A DNA stretch of 64,000 nt from Lachnospiraceae bacterium (GTDB lineage: Bacteria; Bacillota; Clostridia; Lachnospirales; Lachnospiraceae). Of the stretch, positions 35,576 to 46,909 are shown in pieces (position 1 is the first letter of the stretch; the number at the start of each line of letters is the position of its first letter). The notes beneath the pieces are model-generated. The model was given only the letters and a program-made list of their open reading frames with translations, did not search any database and was not told where the DNA came from. The stretch is from positions 181,326 through 245,325 of the forward strand of contig JAFRSD010000009.1 in the NCBI GenBank assembly GCA_017427775.1, written 5' to 3'. The position numbers and the translations under genes were made by a program.

Positions 35576-35893
35576 ATGGCAAGCAATGTAATGAGAATCA
35601 CATTGAAGGCTTATGATCATCAGTTAATCGATGCATCTGCAGCAAAGATCGTGGAGAACGCGAAGAAGACCGGTTCCAAGGTGAGCGGACCTGTGCCGTT
35701 GCCGACGAAGAAGGACATCGTTACGATTCTCCGTGCTACTCACAAGTATAAGGATTCGCGTGAGCAGTTCGAGCAGAGAACGCACAAGAGACTGATCGAC
35801 ATCATTAACCCCGGCGAGAAGACGATGGAAGTTCTTCAGCGCTTGGAAATGCCTGCCGGTGTATTCATCGGCATCAAGATGATCACCAAATAA
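35576..35893 (+). CDS. rpsJ: 30S ribosomal protein uS10
   Basis: 105 residues; [20 protein letters not shown] and GPVPLPTKK are typical, as is [17 protein letters not shown]. First gene of the S10 operon; also a Nus-factor partner in antitermination. ATG at 35576 after AAGGAGG; an in-frame GTG or ATG-like start at 35552 overlaps that site. Confidence 0.97.
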   Translation: MASNVMRITLKAYDHQLIDASAAKIVENAKKTGSKVSGPVPLPTKKDIVTILRATHKYKDSREQFEQRTHKRLIDIINPGEKTMEVLQRLEMPAGVFIGIKMITK

Positions 35894-35957
35894 ATCATCT
35901 TGTGATTTAGAATGACCCCATCCGGGGTCCGCTGTAGATTTAACAGGAGGTACTACA

Positions 35958-36593
35958 ATGAAGAAAGCTATTTTGGCTACAAAGGTCGGAATGACCCAGG
36001 TCTTCGCTGAAGACGGTTCGTTCATTCCGGTAACCGTATTGCAGGCCGGCCCCTGCCCCGTCGTTCAGGTTAAGACGGTTGAGAAGGACGGATACGAGGC
36101 AGTACAGGTTGGTTTCGGTGACATCAGAGAGAAGCTGGTTAACAAGCCGAAGAAGGGACATTTTGCCAAGGCAAATGTTGCAAACAAGAGATTTCTCAAG
36201 GAGTTCCGTTTCGAGAACGCAGCAGAGTACAGCGTAGGTCAGGAGATCAAGGCTGACATCTTCTCTGCAGGCGACAAGATCGATGCAAGCGGCGTAAGCA
36301 AAGGTAAAGGTTACGCAGGCGCGATCAAGAGATTCGGTCTTTCCAGAGGACCTATGGGACATGGTTCCAAGTATCACAGACATGCAGGTTCCAACGGACC
36401 CGCAACGACCCCCGGCCGTGTTTTCAAAGGAAAGCACATGCCCGGACAGATGGGAAATGTGAACGTAACGGTACAGAATCTTGAAGTTGTTCGCGTAGAC
36501 GTTGAGAACAACATGATTCTTGTTAAGGGTGCCGTTCCCGGAGCCAAGAAGTCTTTGGTTATCCTTAAGGAAACCGTGAAGAGCGGAAAGTAA
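35958..36593 (+). CDS. rplC: 50S ribosomal protein uL3
   Basis: 211 residues. Starts [20 protein letters not shown] and contains [16 protein letters not shown] and [10 protein letters not shown], the L3 loop that reaches the peptidyl-transferase centre. GGAGG upstream. S10 operon, between rpsJ and rplD. Confidence 0.97.
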   Translation: MKKAILATKVGMTQVFAEDGSFIPVTVLQAGPCPVVQVKTVEKDGYEAVQVGFGDIREKLVNKPKKGHFAKANVANKRFLKEFRFENAAEYSVGQEIKADIFSAGDKIDASGVSKGKGYAGAIKRFGLSRGPMGHGSKYHRHAGSNGPATTPGRVFKGKHMPGQMGNVNVTVQNLEVVRVDVENNMILVKGAVPGAKKSLVILKETVKSGK

Positions 36594-36617
36594 TCTTGAG
36601 AAAGGAGGAACTGAACA

Positions 36618-37238
36618 ATGGCAAACGTTAAAGTTTATAATAAAGAAGGCGCTGAAGTCGGAACGCTTGATCTGAACGACAGCATCTTCGGCGTTGAAGT
36701 AAATACCCATTTGATGCACCTTGCGGTTGTAAGCCAGCTCGCAAACAAGCGTCAGGGTACCCAGAGCGCTAAGACCCGCAGCGAAGTAAGCGGCGGCGGC
36801 AGAAAGCCCTGGAGACAGAAGGGAACAGGTCATGCCCGTCAGGGTTCCATCCGTGCTCCCCAGTGGACCGGCGGCGGCGTTGTATTTGCCCCGAAGCCGA
36901 GAGATTACTCTGTAAAGATGAATAAGAAGGAAAAGGCAGGCGCTATCAAGTCCGCCCTTACCTCCAGAGTTGCCGAGGACAAGATTTTCGTAATGGAGAA
37001 TCTTAGCTTTGAGGCAATCAAGACGAAGCAGGTTAAGAACATTCTTGATAAGCTGACTCTTGACAAGGCATTGATCGTTACGGCCGACAAGGATGAGAAC
37101 GTAATCCTTTCCGCCAGAAACCTTCCGGGTGTTCGTACCGTAACTTCCAATGCGATCAACGTTTACGACATCCTGAAGTACAGCAACCTCGTTATCACGA
37201 AGGATGCGGTAGCTAAGATCGAGGAGGTGTATGCATAA
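36618..37238 (+). CDS. rplD: 50S ribosomal protein uL4
   Basis: 206 residues; [20 protein letters not shown] is the extended loop lining the exit tunnel. In other bacteria L4 represses its own S10 operon, so it is a candidate ligand for the long leader before rpsJ. Overlaps rplW by one base. Confidence 0.97.
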   Translation: MANVKVYNKEGAEVGTLDLNDSIFGVEVNTHLMHLAVVSQLANKRQGTQSAKTRSEVSGGGRKPWRQKGTGHARQGSIRAPQWTGGGVVFAPKPRDYSVKMNKKEKAGAIKSALTSRVAEDKIFVMENLSFEAIKTKQVKNILDKLTLDKALIVTADKDENVILSARNLPGVRTVTSNAINVYDILKYSNLVITKDAVAKIEEVYA

Positions 37239-37537
37239 TGGCAGATCTGAAGTATTACGATGTCATTCTGAAGCCCGTAGTAACCGAGAAAACCATGAAC
37301 TCCATGGCAGATAAGAAGTATGCATTCTATGTTAATCCCGACGCTACCAAGACACAGATTGCCGAGGCCGTTGAGAAGATGTTCGCCGGCACCAAGGTTG
37401 CCAAGGTTAACACGATGAACCTCAACGGAAAGAACCGCAGACGCGGTCTTATCGTAGGAAAGACTTCCGAGAAGAAGAAGGCAATTGTTCAGCTTACCGC
37501 TGACAGCGCTGAGATTGAGATTTTCACTGGTCTGTAA
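37238..37537 (+). CDS. rplW: 50S ribosomal protein uL23
   Basis: 99 residues; YDVILKPVVTEKTMN and KVAKVNTMNLNGKNRRRG are typical. Sits at the tunnel exit and docks SRP and trigger factor. ATG overlaps the rplD stop (TAATG), so translation is coupled. Confidence 0.96.
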   Translation: MADLKYYDVILKPVVTEKTMNSMADKKYAFYVNPDATKTQIAEAVEKMFAGTKVAKVNTMNLNGKNRRRGLIVGKTSEKKKAIVQLTADSAEIEIFTGL

Positions 37538-37569
37538 GATCAGGATTGTGAACGAAAGGAGTTACAGCA

Positions 37570-38418
37570 ATGGGAATTAAGAAATATACTGCGTATACGC
37601 CTTCGAGAAGAAACATGACTTGCTCCGATTTCGCCGAGATCACCTGCGATAAGCCGGAAAAGTCCTTGTGCGTATCTCTGAAGAAGACTGCAGGCCGTAA
37701 CAACCAGGGTAAGATCACGGTTAGACACATCGGCGGCGGTTCCAGAAGACTGTATCGCATTATCGATTTTAAGAGAAAGAAAGACGGCGTACCGGCTGTT
37801 GTTAAGACAATCGAGTACGATCCGAACAGAACCGCCAACATCGCTTTGATCTGCTACGCAGACGGCGAGAAGGCATACATCCTTGCACCGGTTGGACTTG
37901 AGGTTGGCCAGACCGTTATGAACGGTGAGGCTGCCGAGGCAAGAGTAGGCAACTGCCTCCCGCTTGCAAACATCCCGATCGGTACTTTGGTACACAACGT
38001 AGAGCTTTATCCCGGCAAGGGCGGACAGCTTGTTCGTGCAGCCGGTAACAGCGCACAGCTGATGGCTAAGGAAGGCAAATACGCAACCCTCCGTCTCCCT
38101 TCGGGCGAGATGAGAATGGTTCCGATCATCTGCCGCGCAACCATCGGCCAGATCGGCAACATTGATCACGAGCTGATCAACATCGGTAAAGCCGGTCGTA
38201 CGCGTCATATGGGCACCCGTCCTACGGTTCGCGGTTCCGTAATGAACCCGAATGACCATCCTCACGGCGGTGGTGAAGGTAAGTGCGGTATCGGTCGTCC
38301 CGGTCCGAGCACTCCTTGGGGCAAGCCTGCTCTCGGTCTTAAGACCCGTAACAAGAAGAAGGCTTCCAACAAGCTCATCGTCCGCAGAAGAGACGGCAGC
38401 GTAATCAAGACGAAATAA
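37570..38418 (+). CDS. rplB: 50S ribosomal protein uL2
   Basis: 282 residues, near usual length. Seen: [39 protein letters not shown] and the end [19 protein letters not shown] with the conserved histidine near the peptidyl-transferase centre. S10 operon. Confidence 0.97.
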   Translation: MGIKKYTAYTPSRRNMTCSDFAEITCDKPEKSLCVSLKKTAGRNNQGKITVRHIGGGSRRLYRIIDFKRKKDGVPAVVKTIEYDPNRTANIALICYADGEKAYILAPVGLEVGQTVMNGEAAEARVGNCLPLANIPIGTLVHNVELYPGKGGQLVRAAGNSAQLMAKEGKYATLRLPSGEMRMVPIICRATIGQIGNIDHELINIGKAGRTRHMGTRPTVRGSVMNPNDHPHGGGEGKCGIGRPGPSTPWGKPALGLKTRNKKKASNKLIVRRRDGSVIKTK

Positions 38419-38434
38419 CAGGAGGTAAACCATA

Positions 38435-38713
38435 ATGGCACGTTCTTTGAAAAAGGGACCTTTTGCAGATCAGTACCTGCTTGACAAGGTAGACGAAATG
38501 AACAAGAGCGGAGACAAGAGCGTTCTTAAGACCTGGTCCCGCCGTTCCACCATATTCCCTTCCTTTGTCGGTCACACGATTGCTGTTTATGACGGCAGAA
38601 AGCATGTTCCGGTATACGTTACCGAGGATATGGTAGGCCACAAGCTCGGTGAGTTCGTAGCTACCAGAACCTTCCGCGGTCACGGCAAGGACGAGAAGAA
38701 GGGCAAGAGATAA
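38435..38713 (+). CDS. rpsS: 30S ribosomal protein uS19
   Basis: 92 residues; [41 protein letters not shown] and [15 protein letters not shown]. Head protein that contacts S13. AGGAGG upstream. Confidence 0.97.
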   Translation: MARSLKKGPFADQYLLDKVDEMNKSGDKSVLKTWSRRSTIFPSFVGHTIAVYDGRKHVPVYVTEDMVGHKLGEFVATRTFRGHGKDEKKGKR

Positions 38714-38800
38714 TTCAAGCCCTGCAGATACATTTGTGCGGAATGCACAGGAAGAATTACTAACGGAGAACCGTTAACATGAAAAGGAGGTACACATCCG

Positions 38801-39187
38801 ATGGCAAAAGGACATAGATCCCAGATTAAGAGAGAAAGAAATGCCAACAAGGACAAGAGACCGTCTGCGAAGCTCTCTAACGCACGCGTTTCCGTCCAGA
38901 AGGCATGCTTCGTTCTCGATGCGATCAGAGGCAAGGATGTACAGTCAGCACTTGGTATTTTGGCATATAACCCCAGATATGCTTCCAGATTAATTGAAAA
39001 ACTTCTCAAGTCCGCGATTGCAAACGCGGAGAACAACAACGGTATGGATTCCGCAAAGCTTTACATTGCGGAGTGCTTCGCCAATGAGGCTCCCACGATC
39101 AAGAGAATTCATCCCAGAGCACAGGGCAGAGCTTACCGTATTCTGAAGAGAATGAGTCACATCACCGTAGTTTTGGACGAGAGATAG
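38801..39187 (+). CDS. rplV: 50S ribosomal protein uL22
   Basis: 128 residues; [19 protein letters not shown] and the tip loop [20 protein letters not shown], where mutations can affect macrolides. The 87-base gap before it is the widest in the operon after the leader and holds a small TAACGG/CCGTTA hairpin before AAGGAGG. Confidence 0.97.
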   Translation: MAKGHRSQIKRERNANKDKRPSAKLSNARVSVQKACFVLDAIRGKDVQSALGILAYNPRYASRLIEKLLKSAIANAENNNGMDSAKLYIAECFANEAPTIKRIHPRAQGRAYRILKRMSHITVVLDER

Positions 39188-39197
39188 GAGGAAGAGC

Positions 39198-39857
39198 ATG
39201 GGACAGAAAGTTAACCCGCACGGCCTTAGAGTCGGCGTTATCAATGACTGGGATTCCCGCTGGTATGCAGAGGCAGATTTTGCCGACAATCTTGTGGAAG
39301 ACCAGAAGATCAGAAAATTCCTGAAGAACAAATTGGCTGCTGCGTCCATCTCCGATATCGAGATCGAGCGCACTTCCGATAAGATTAAGGTTATCGTTCA
39401 TACTGCAAAGCCCGGCGTTGTAATCGGTAAGGGCGGCCAGGAGATCGAGAAGCTCAAGGCTGAAGTTCAGAAGCTTACCACCAAGAAAGTAAACCTTGAG
39501 ATCAAAGAAATTAAGAGACCTGATAACTGCGCTCAGCTTGTTGCAGAGAATATCGCACAGCAGCTTGAGAACCGTGTTTCCTTCCGTCGTGCCATGAAGT
39601 CCTGCATGGGCAGAACCATGAAGTCCGGCGCTAAGGGAATCAAGACAACCTGCTCCGGCCGTCTCGGCGGTGCAGATATCGCACGTTCCGAGAGCTACAG
39701 TGACGGTACGATCCCGTTGCAGACGCTCCGTGCCGATATCGACTACGGTTTCGCAGAAGCAGATACCACCTACGGCAAGGTTGGTGTTAAGGTTTGGATT
39801 TATCACGGGGAAATCCTTCCCCGCAAGGCTACCAAGAAGGAAGGAGCGGATAAGTAA
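39198..39857 (+). CDS. rpsC: 30S ribosomal protein uS3
   Basis: 219 residues; [22 protein letters not shown] domain with [14 protein letters not shown], and [12 protein letters not shown] near the mRNA entry tunnel. Its stop overlaps the rplP start by one base (TAATG). Confidence 0.97.
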   Translation: MGQKVNPHGLRVGVINDWDSRWYAEADFADNLVEDQKIRKFLKNKLAAASISDIEIERTSDKIKVIVHTAKPGVVIGKGGQEIEKLKAEVQKLTTKKVNLEIKEIKRPDNCAQLVAENIAQQLENRVSFRRAMKSCMGRTMKSGAKGIKTTCSGRLGGADIARSESYSDGTIPLQTLRADIDYGFAEADTTYGKVGVKVWIYHGEILPRKATKKEGADK

Positions 39858-40285
39858 TGTTAATGCCCAAGAGAGTGAAACATCGTAAGCAGTTTCGCGG
39901 AAGTATGAGAGGTAAGGCCCTGAGAGGCAATACCATTTCCAACGGCGAGTACGGAATCGTTGCTACCGAGCCTTGCTGGATCAAGTCCAATCAGATCGAG
40001 GCAGCCCGTATTGCCGTAACCCGTTACATTAAGCGTGGCGGTCAGGTATGGATCAAGATCTTCCCTGACAAGCCCGTTACCGCTAAGCCCGCTGAAACCC
40101 GAATGGGTTCCGGTAAAGGATCCACGGAGTACTGGGTAGCGGTTGTTAAACCCGGACGCGTTCTTTTTGAGATCGCAGGCGTTGCAGAAGAGACGGCAAG
40201 AGAAGCTCTCCGTCTTGCAACCTACAAGCTGCCTTGCAAGTGTAAGATCGTTAGCAAGGCGGACCTTGAAGGAGGTGCGAACTAA
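39857..40285 (+). CDS. rplP: 50S ribosomal protein uL16
   Basis: 142 residues; [19 protein letters not shown] and [20 protein letters not shown]. An ATG two codons later would also fit. Overlaps both neighbours by one base, so the three are translationally coupled. Confidence 0.97.
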   Translation: MLMPKRVKHRKQFRGSMRGKALRGNTISNGEYGIVATEPCWIKSNQIEAARIAVTRYIKRGGQVWIKIFPDKPVTAKPAETRMGSGKGSTEYWVAVVKPGRVLFEIAGVAEETAREALRLATYKLPCKCKIVSKADLEGGAN

Positions 40286-40497
40286 TGGCAAATAAGACAA
40301 AGAGCTATCTTGAGGGTCTGAATTCCAAGACCGTAGAGGAACTGAACAGCGAATTGGTTGCTGCTAAGAAAGAACTCTTTAACCTGAGATTCCAGAATGC
40401 TACGAATCAGCTTGAGAACACAAGCAGGATTAAGGAAGTTCGCAAGAACATCGCAAGAATTCAGACGGTTATCACCGCCAAGAATTCCGCGAACTAA
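40285..40497 (+). CDS. rpmC: 50S ribosomal protein uL29
   Basis: 70 residues; helical, with [20 protein letters not shown] and [14 protein letters not shown]. Tunnel-exit protein. Confidence 0.96.
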   Translation: MANKTKSYLEGLNSKTVEELNSELVAAKKELFNLRFQNATNQLENTSRIKEVRKNIARIQTVITAKNSAN

Positions 40498-40523
40498 ACG
40501 GCTTGGAAAGGAGAAAGATTCTC

Positions 40524-40778
40524 ATGGAAAGAAATTTGAGAAAAGTACGTACCGGTAAGGTCGTAAGTGATAAGATGGATAAGACCATCGTCGTTGCTGT
40601 AGTAGACAACGTTAAGCATCCCCTTTACAACAAGATCGTTAAGAGAACTTACAAACTGAAGGCGCATGACGAGAATAACGAATGCAAGATCGGTGATCGT
40701 GTAAAGGTAATGGAGACAAGACCCCTCTCTAAGGATAAGAGATGGAGACTTGTTGAAATCGTAGAAAAGGCAAAATAA
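40524..40778 (+). CDS. rpsQ: 30S ribosomal protein uS17
   Basis: 84 residues; [20 protein letters not shown] and [20 protein letters not shown]. The ATG at 40524 follows AAAGGAG; an earlier TTG-type start at 40503 overlaps that site. Confidence 0.96.
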   Translation: MERNLRKVRTGKVVSDKMDKTIVVAVVDNVKHPLYNKIVKRTYKLKAHDENNECKIGDRVKVMETRPLSKDKRWRLVEIVEKAK

Positions 40779-40824
40779 TCATTTTCGGGAGATCCCGAAG
40801 AGATTACGAAAGGAGATTTTCGCT

Positions 40825-41193
40825 ATGATTCAAACAGAAACCAGACTTAAGGTTGCTGATAATACCGGCGCGAAAGAGCTGCTCTGCATCCGTGTTATGG
40901 GCGGTTCCACCAGAAGATATGCCGGTATTGGTGATATCATTGTTGCCGCTGTTAAGGATGCTGCCCCCGGTGGCGTTGTTAAGAAGGGCGACGTAGTTAA
41001 GGCAGTTGTCGTTCGTACCGTTAAGTCCGTTCGTCGTAAGGATGGTTCCTACATCCGCTTCGACGAGAACGCAGCTGTAGTTATTAAGGATGACTTGACC
41101 CCCAAGGGTACCCGTATTTTTGGACCCGTAGCAAGAGAGCTTCGTGATAAGAAGTTCATGAAGATCGTTTCCCTTGCTCCGGAAGTATTATAG
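40825..41193 (+). CDS. rplN: 50S ribosomal protein uL14
   Basis: 122 residues; [38 protein letters not shown] and [17 protein letters not shown] [19 protein letters not shown]. First gene of the spc part. Confidence 0.97.
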   Translation: MIQTETRLKVADNTGAKELLCIRVMGGSTRRYAGIGDIIVAAVKDAAPGGVVKKGDVVKAVVVRTVKSVRRKDGSYIRFDENAAVVIKDDLTPKGTRIFGPVARELRDKKFMKIVSLAPEVL

Positions 41194-41204
41194 GAGGTGT
41201 CAGC

Positions 41205-41504
41205 ATGAATAAGATTAAAAAAGGCGACATCGTAAAAATCATTACCGGTAAAGATAAGGGCAGCGAGGGCAAGGTACTCCGTGTAGAAGACGGCAAGGTG
41301 CTTGTTGAAGGCTGCAACATGGTAACAAAGCATCAGAAAGCAAGCCAGGAGAATCCGAAGGGCGGCATCGTTAAGGTGGAAGCTCTGGTAGATGCATCCA
41401 ACGTAATGCTTGTTTTCAAGGGAAAGCCTACAAGAGTCGGATTCAAGAAGGACGGCGACAAGAAGGTTCGTGTAGCTAAGTCCACCGGCGATGTAATCGA
41501 TTAA
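41205..41504 (+). CDS. rplX: 50S ribosomal protein uL24
   Basis: 99 residues; KOW start with [20 protein letters not shown] and [18 protein letters not shown]. Assembly initiator of the large subunit. Confidence 0.96.
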   Translation: MNKIKKGDIVKIITGKDKGSEGKVLRVEDGKVLVEGCNMVTKHQKASQENPKGGIVKVEALVDASNVMLVFKGKPTRVGFKKDGDKKVRVAKSTGDVID

Positions 41505-41524
41505 TAGGAGAGGAGGTCTCAAAC

Positions 41525-42064
41525 ATGACAAGATTAAAAGAGCAATATATGAATGAGATTTCGGCTGCTATGCAGAGCAAATTCGGTTACAAGAATGTAA
41601 TGGAAATTCCGAAACTCGATAAGATCGTTATTAACATGGGTGTCGGCGAAGCTAAGGAAAATGCCAAGGCACTTGAGTCCGCAGTAAAGGATCTCGAGAT
41701 CATCACCGGCCAGAAGCCTGTTATTACGAAAGCAAAGAAGTCCATCGCGAACTTCAAGATCCGTGAAGGTCTTGCCATCGGCTGCAAGGTTACCCTCCGC
41801 GGCGACAAGATGTATGAGTTCGCTGATCGTCTTATCAACCTCGCACTTCCCCGTGTACGTGACTTCCGTGGTGTAAACCCGAACGCGTTCGACGGAAGAG
41901 GTAACTACGCACTCGGCATCAAGGAGCAGCTGATCTTCCCCGAGATCGAGTACGATAAGGTTGACAAGGTACGCGGTATGGATGTTATCTTCGTAACCAC
42001 TGCCAAGACGGATGAAGAGGCACGCGAGCTGTTAAGACTGTTTGGCATGCCGTTTGCTAAGTAA
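41525..42064 (+). CDS. rplE: 50S ribosomal protein uL5
   Basis: 179 residues; [58 protein letters not shown] and PRVRDFRGV. Binds 5S rRNA and P-site tRNA. Confidence 0.97.
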   Translation: MTRLKEQYMNEISAAMQSKFGYKNVMEIPKLDKIVINMGVGEAKENAKALESAVKDLEIITGQKPVITKAKKSIANFKIREGLAIGCKVTLRGDKMYEFADRLINLALPRVRDFRGVNPNAFDGRGNYALGIKEQLIFPEIEYDKVDKVRGMDVIFVTTAKTDEEARELLRLFGMPFAK

Positions 42065-42080
42065 ATAGGAGGAAATTTTC

Positions 42081-42266
42081 ATGGCTAAGACATCAATGAA
42101 GGTTAAGCAGCAGCGTACTCCGAAGTTCTCCACCAGAGCATATACCCGCTGCAGACTCTGCGGCCGTCCGCATGCTGTATTGAGAAAGTACGGAATCTGC
42201 AGAATCTGCTTCCGTGAGTTGGCATACAAGGGACAGATCCCTGGCGTTAAAAAGGCAAGCTGGTAA
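42081..42266 (+). CDS. rpsN: 30S ribosomal protein uS14, zinc type
   Basis: 61 residues, the short form; [20 protein letters not shown] then RICFREL gives four zinc cysteines in two CxxC pairs. The zinc-free longer paralogue, where present, lies elsewhere. Confidence 0.97.
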   Translation: MAKTSMKVKQQRTPKFSTRAYTRCRLCGRPHAVLRKYGICRICFRELAYKGQIPGVKKASW

Positions 42267-42301
42267 GCCTGCCCCACAGAGATGATAGGAGGTACATATC
42301 A

Positions 42302-42700
42302 ATGATGAGTGATCCGATTGCAGATATGCTTACAAGAATCCGTAACGCAAATACTGCAAAGCATGATACCGTAGATGTTCCCGCTTCCAAGATGAAGGTT
42401 GCAATTGCCGACATTCTCGTGAAGGAAGGTTATATCAAAGGATGGAAGATGGAGGATGCAGGTCCGTTCCAGAACATTCACATCACCCTGAAGTACGGTA
42501 AGGACAAGAGCGAGAAGACGATTTCCGGTCTTAAGAGAATCAGTAAGCCGGGTCTTCGCGTTTATGCAAGCAAGGACGAGCTTCCCCGTGTACTCGGCGG
42601 TCTCGGAATTGCAATCATTTCCACGAACAAAGGTGTAATTACAGATAAAGAAGCAAGAAACGCAGGCGTTGGCGGCGAAGTACTTGCTTATATCTGGTAA
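42302..42700 (+). CDS. rpsH: 30S ribosomal protein uS8
   Basis: 132 residues; [31 protein letters not shown] and the C-terminal [11 protein letters not shown]. Start may be either of two adjacent ATG. In E. coli S8 represses the spc operon; no S8 site was checked here. Confidence 0.97.
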   Translation: MMSDPIADMLTRIRNANTAKHDTVDVPASKMKVAIADILVKEGYIKGWKMEDAGPFQNIHITLKYGKDKSEKTISGLKRISKPGLRVYASKDELPRVLGGLGIAIISTNKGVITDKEARNAGVGGEVLAYIW

Positions 42701-42723
42701 AACATTTATAAGGAGGTACGGGC

Positions 42724-43266
42724 ATGTCACGTATAGGAAAAATGCCAATCGCCATTCCTGCAGGTGTTACTGTTGAAGTGGCAGAAAATAATAAAGTGAC
42801 TGTTAAGGGACCCAAGGGTACCCTTTCAAGAGTTCTTGCTCCCGAGCTTAGCATTAAGGTTGAGGGTGCAGAGGTAGTGGTTGAGAGACCCAACGATCTG
42901 AAGAGAATCAAGTCCCTTCACGGTCTTACCAGAACTCTTATCAACAATATGGTTGTAGGCGTAACGAACGGTTACGAGAAGGTTCTTGAAATCAACGGTG
43001 TCGGTTATCGTGCCGCTAAGCAGGGCAAGGAACTCAACCTTACCCTCGGCTACTCCCATCCGGTTATTATGGTTGATCCCGAAGGAATCGAGACGGTTCT
43101 CGACGGTCAGAATAAGATTACCGTTAAGGGTATCGACAAGGAAAAGGTCGGCCAGTATGCTGCTGAGATCAGAAGCAAGAGAGGACCGGAGCCTTATAAG
43201 GGCAAGGGTATCAAGTATGCTGACGAAGTAATCCGTCGCAAGGTCGGCAAGACCGGTAAGAAGTAG
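42724..43266 (+). CDS. rplF: 50S ribosomal protein uL6
   Basis: 180 residues; [25 protein letters not shown] and the C-terminal [16 protein letters not shown]. Near the sarcin-ricin loop. Confidence 0.97.
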   Translation: MSRIGKMPIAIPAGVTVEVAENNKVTVKGPKGTLSRVLAPELSIKVEGAEVVVERPNDLKRIKSLHGLTRTLINNMVVGVTNGYEKVLEINGVGYRAAKQGKELNLTLGYSHPVIMVDPEGIETVLDGQNKITVKGIDKEKVGQYAAEIRSKRGPEPYKGKGIKYADEVIRRKVGKTGKK

Positions 43267-43282
43267 AAAGGAGTAGAGAATC

Positions 43283-43651
43283 ATGGTTAGTAAAGAAAGT
43301 AGATCCGAAATCCGTGTGAAAAAGCACATGAAAATCCGTAATCGTTTCTCCGGTACTGCTGAAAGACCCAGACTTGCCGTATTCCGTTCGAACAAGCACA
43401 TGTCTTGTCAGATTATCGATGACGTTGCCGGTAAGACCCTGGTTGCTGCTTCTACCCAGGACAAGGACGTAAAGGCGGACCTTGAGTATACAGACAATGT
43501 TGCCGCTGCATCCACTCTCGGAACGGTAATTGCCAAGAAGGCACTGGAAAAGGGAATCAACGAGGTTGTCTTCGACAGAGGCGGTTTCATATATGCAGGC
43601 AAAATTCAGGCATTAGCAGATGCAGCTCGCGAAGCTGGTCTGAAGTTTTAG
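43283..43651 (+). CDS. rplR: 50S ribosomal protein uL18
   Basis: 122 residues; [20 protein letters not shown] and [19 protein letters not shown]. 5S rRNA binder with L5. Confidence 0.97.
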   Translation: MVSKESRSEIRVKKHMKIRNRFSGTAERPRLAVFRSNKHMSCQIIDDVAGKTLVAASTQDKDVKADLEYTDNVAAASTLGTVIAKKALEKGINEVVFDRGGFIYAGKIQALADAAREAGLKF

Positions 43652-43666
43652 TCGAGGAGGGACAAT

Positions 43667-44170
43667 ATGAAACGTACAATTATTGACACGAGCAATATGG
43701 AGATGGAGGACAAGGTTGTCGCCATCAAGCGTGTAACCAAGGTAGTTAAGGGCGGACGTAACATGAGATTTGCCGCACTTGTTGTCGTAGGTGACAAGAA
43801 CGGTCATGTAGGCGCAGGTCTCGGTAAGGCTGCCGAAGTTCCGGAAGCTATCCGTAAGGCTAAGGAAGATGCAATGAAGAAGGTTATCTCCCTTCCGATC
43901 GATGAGAATGGTTCCATTCCTCATGACTTCATCGGTAACTTCGGAAGCGCAAGCGTTCTTCTGAAGAAGGCATCCATCGGTACCGGTATCATCGCCGGCG
44001 GTCCCGCACGTATCGTTCTCGAGCTTGCAGGCTACAAGAACATTCGTACCAAGTCTCTCGGTTCCAACAACAAGCAGAACGTTGTTCTCGCAACGCTTGC
44101 AGGTCTTTCCGAACTGAAGACTCCCGAGGAAGTTGCCTCCCTTCGTGGCATCTCCGTAAGCGATTTATAG
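43667..44170 (+). CDS. rpsE: 30S ribosomal protein uS5
   Basis: 167 residues; [20 protein letters not shown] with the dsRNA-binding fold, and [20 protein letters not shown]. Decoding-site fidelity protein. Confidence 0.97.
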   Translation: MKRTIIDTSNMEMEDKVVAIKRVTKVVKGGRNMRFAALVVVGDKNGHVGAGLGKAAEVPEAIRKAKEDAMKKVISLPIDENGSIPHDFIGNFGSASVLLKKASIGTGIIAGGPARIVLELAGYKNIRTKSLGSNNKQNVVLATLAGLSELKTPEEVASLRGISVSDL

Positions 44171-44183
44171 GAGGAATTACGAA

Positions 44184-44363
44184 ATGGCAGAGTTGAAAGT
44201 TACATTAGTAAAGTCTACAATCGGTGCAATTCCGAAACATAAGAAAGTTGTTGAATCTCTGGGCCTTCATAAGCTCAACAGCTTCAACACGTTGCCGGAC
44301 AATGCAGCAACCCGCGGCATGATCGCGCAGGTTAAGCATCTTGTCAAGGTAGAAGAAATCTAA
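44184..44363 (+). CDS. rpmD: 50S ribosomal protein uL30
   Basis: 59 residues, not easily seen because it is so short. Translation of the frame starting ATG GCA GAG gives AELKVTLVKSTIGAIPKH, then LGLHKLNSF and GMIAQVKHLVKVEEI, the L30 fold. It follows GGAGG 8 bases upstream and sits between rpsE and rplO, its standard place. Confidence 0.95.
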   Translation: MAELKVTLVKSTIGAIPKHKKVVESLGLHKLNSFNTLPDNAATRGMIAQVKHLVKVEEI

Positions 44364-44386
44364 TTATTTGATAGGAGGTGCACACG

Positions 44387-44827
44387 ATGAATTTGACAGA
44401 TATCAAACCGGCTGACGGCGCGAAGCACAGCGACGCGTTCCGCAGAGGCCGTGGTCACGCTTCCGGAAACGGAAAGACCGCAGGTAAGGGTCACAAGGGT
44501 CAGAAGGCTCGTTCCGGAGCTCCCAGAACCGGTTTTGAAGGCGGTCAGATGCCTTTGTATCGTCGTCTTCCGAAGAGAGGCTTCAAGAACAGAAATACGC
44601 AGGAAATCGTTTCCGTAAATGTTTCCATGCTGAATCGTTTTGAGGACGGCGCAGATGTCACGATCGATTCCATGGTAGAGATCGGCTTGTTCAGCAACCC
44701 GAAGGACGGTGTCAAGGTTCTTGGCAACGGTGAACTTACCAAGAAATTGAATGTTAAGGCAAATGCCTTCAGCGCATCTGCAATTGAGAAAATTCAGGCT
44801 CTTGGTGGAAGTGCTGAGGTGATCTGA
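44387..44827 (+). CDS. rplO: 50S ribosomal protein uL15
   Basis: 146 residues; [33 protein letters not shown] and the end [17 protein letters not shown] at 44387 after AGGAGG. Its stop precedes secY by one base. Confidence 0.97.
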   Translation: MNLTDIKPADGAKHSDAFRRGRGHASGNGKTAGKGHKGQKARSGAPRTGFEGGQMPLYRRLPKRGFKNRNTQEIVSVNVSMLNRFEDGADVTIDSMVEIGLFSNPKDGVKVLGNGELTKKLNVKANAFSASAIEKIQALGGSAEVI

Positions 44828-44828
44828 T

Positions 44829-46172
44829 ATGATTAAGATGTTTATCAATGCATTCAAGGTAAAAGAAATCAGAAGAAAGCTTCTTTTCACATTTGCCTGT
44901 CTTGTACTGGTACGTCTCGGATCTCTGATTCCGGCACCCGGAATCAGTAATGAACAAGCATCTGCCTTCCTGCAGAAGATGTTTAACGGAAATGAAGGCT
45001 TCATTAACATGCTGACAGGTGGATCTCTTGAGAAGATGTCCATCTTCGCATTGAGCATTTCCCCGTACATTACATCTTCCATTATCATGCAGCTTCTCAC
45101 CATTGCGATTCCGCCTTTGGCTGAGATGCAGAAAGACGGAGAGAGCGGACGTAAGAAGATTGAGAAATATTCTCGTTATCTTACCGTGCTTCTTGCACTG
45201 ATTGAGTCGACCGCTATGGCGATCGGATTCAAGAACACCGCAAATTCTCCGATTCAGGACGGATGGCTTGGTGTACTCCTTGTTGTAATCGCATTTACGG
45301 CAGGTTCCACCTTCCTGATGTGGTTGGGAGAGAGAATTACAGAGAACGGCGTCGGAAACGGTATTTCCATCATCCTGTTGATCAATATCGTTGCAGGTCT
45401 GCCTTCTGATTTCGGTCTTCTCTATACGAACAAGGTTGCTTCCCAGAGCAAGCTGATCGGTAAAGTACTTGCCGGCGGTCTGATCATTGTGATCGCACTC
45501 GTTACGCTCGTACTGATCGTGCTTCTCCAGGATGCAGAGAGAAGAATCGCAGTACAGTACAGCAAGAAGATGGTCGGAAGAAAGATGATGGGCGGAAGCT
45601 CAACATACATTCCGTTAAAGGTGAACACGGCCGGCGTTATCCCGGTAATCTTCGCTATGTCCATCTTCCAGTTCCCGCTTGTTATTTCCTCGTTCTTTAA
45701 CAAGTTCCCGGATCGTAACGGCGGATTCTGGGGCAAGGTGCTTTATATGTGCCGTACCGAAAACTGGTTTGATTTTACCGGTGACCGGTTCGCGATCAAG
45801 TATACGATCGGTGCATTGCTTTATATTGTAATGATCATCTTCTTCGCATACTTCTATACAAGCATCACCTTTAATCCGGTAGAGATTGCCGGCAACCTGA
45901 AGAAGAGCGGCGGATTTGTTCCGGGTATTCGTCCCGGCAAGCCTACCATCGACTACCTTACCGGTGTTCTGAACAAGATCGTCTTCATCGGCGCGGTCGG
46001 CCTTACGATCGTTGCTCTGATCCCGATCGTATGCTGCGGCGTATTCAAGATTCAGAGTCTCGGCTTCGGCGGCACTTCGCTGATCATCGTAGTTGGTGTT
46101 ATTCTGGAAACGTTGAAGCAGATTGAATCCATGATGCTGACACGTCACTATAAGGGATTCCTTAGTGAGTAA
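44829..46172 (+). CDS. secY: Protein translocase subunit SecY
   Basis: 447 residues with ten membrane helices. Seen: FTFACLVLVRLGSLIPAPGI in helix 1, LSISPYITSSIIMQLLTIAI in helix 2-3, ERITENGVGNGISI, and the cytosolic loop FNPVEIAGNLKKSGGFVPGI with RPGKPT. It forms the Sec channel with SecE and SecG. It is coupled to rplO and ends at a strong terminator. Confidence 0.97.
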   Translation: MIKMFINAFKVKEIRRKLLFTFACLVLVRLGSLIPAPGISNEQASAFLQKMFNGNEGFINMLTGGSLEKMSIFALSISPYITSSIIMQLLTIAIPPLAEMQKDGESGRKKIEKYSRYLTVLLALIESTAMAIGFKNTANSPIQDGWLGVLLVVIAFTAGSTFLMWLGERITENGVGNGISIILLINIVAGLPSDFGLLYTNKVASQSKLIGKVLAGGLIIVIALVTLVLIVLLQDAERRIAVQYSKKMVGRKMMGGSSTYIPLKVNTAGVIPVIFAMSIFQFPLVISSFFNKFPDRNGGFWGKVLYMCRTENWFDFTGDRFAIKYTIGALLYIVMIIFFAYFYTSITFNPVEIAGNLKKSGGFVPGIRPGKPTIDYLTGVLNKIVFIGAVGLTIVALIPIVCCGVFKIQSLGFGGTSLIIVVGVILETLKQIESMMLTRHYKGFLSE

Positions 46173-46187
46173 ATGAATGGAATTTAT

Positions 46188-46213
46188 GGGTGAGGCTAAG
46201 CTTCACCCTTTTT
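46188..46213 (+). terminator. Terminator after secY
   Basis: GGGTGAGG pairs with CTTCACCC (one G-U) around CTAAG, followed by five T. It separates the S10-spc transcript from adk-map-infA. Confidence 0.8.
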
Positions 46214-46250
46214 CCGTGAATATATGGAATCTCAGAAAGAGGGACAACAA

Positions 46251-46895
46251 ATGAAGATAGTTATGCTCGGGGCACCCGGCGCAGGCAAGGGAACACAGGC
46301 CAAGATGATCGCGGCCCGTTATGAGATCCCGCACATTTCGACGGGAGATATCTTCCGTGCGAATATCAAGGAAGGAACCGAACTCGGCATGAAGGCAAAG
46401 GCTTTCATGGACCAGGGTCTTCTGGTTCCGGACGAACTGACACTCGAACTGATCATGGACCGCTTCGCACAGCCTGACTGTGCAAACGGTTATGTACTGG
46501 ATGGTTTTCCGCGTACGATCGCACAGGCGGAGGCACTTACCGAAAGCCTTAAGAAAGCCGGCGACGCATTGGATTACGCAATTGATGTGGATGTTCCGGA
46601 CGAGAACATCGTAACGCGTATGAGCGGACGGAGAGCATGTCTTTCCTGCGGCGGTACGTATCACATCGTATTTAACCCTCCGAAGAAGGAAGGCATCTGT
46701 GACCTTTGCGGCGGGGAACTCAGCATCCGTAAGGATGACGAGCCCGAAACCGTTCAGAAACGTCTCAACGTATATCATGCGCAGACACAGCCGCTGATCG
46801 ACTACTATACCGGCGAAGGAATTCTGAAATCCGTAGACGGTACGCAGGAAGTCAGCAAGGTTTTCGAGGATATCAAGGCGATCCTCAATGATTGA
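46251..46895 (+). CDS. adk: Adenylate kinase, zinc-lid type
   Basis: 214 residues. [20 protein letters not shown] is the P loop (7-15 GAPGAGKGT); [11 protein letters not shown] is the NMP motif; the LID has CLSCGG and CDLCGG, two CxxC pairs that bind zinc. It balances AMP, ADP and ATP. ATG at 46251 after AGAGGGA; an upstream in-frame ATG at 46224 is unlikely. Confidence 0.97.
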   Translation: MKIVMLGAPGAGKGTQAKMIAARYEIPHISTGDIFRANIKEGTELGMKAKAFMDQGLLVPDELTLELIMDRFAQPDCANGYVLDGFPRTIAQAEALTESLKKAGDALDYAIDVDVPDENIVTRMSGRRACLSCGGTYHIVFNPPKKEGICDLCGGELSIRKDDEPETVQKRLNVYHAQTQPLIDYYTGEGILKSVDGTQEVSKVFEDIKAILND

Positions 46896-46909
46896 CAGGA
46901 GACTGAATC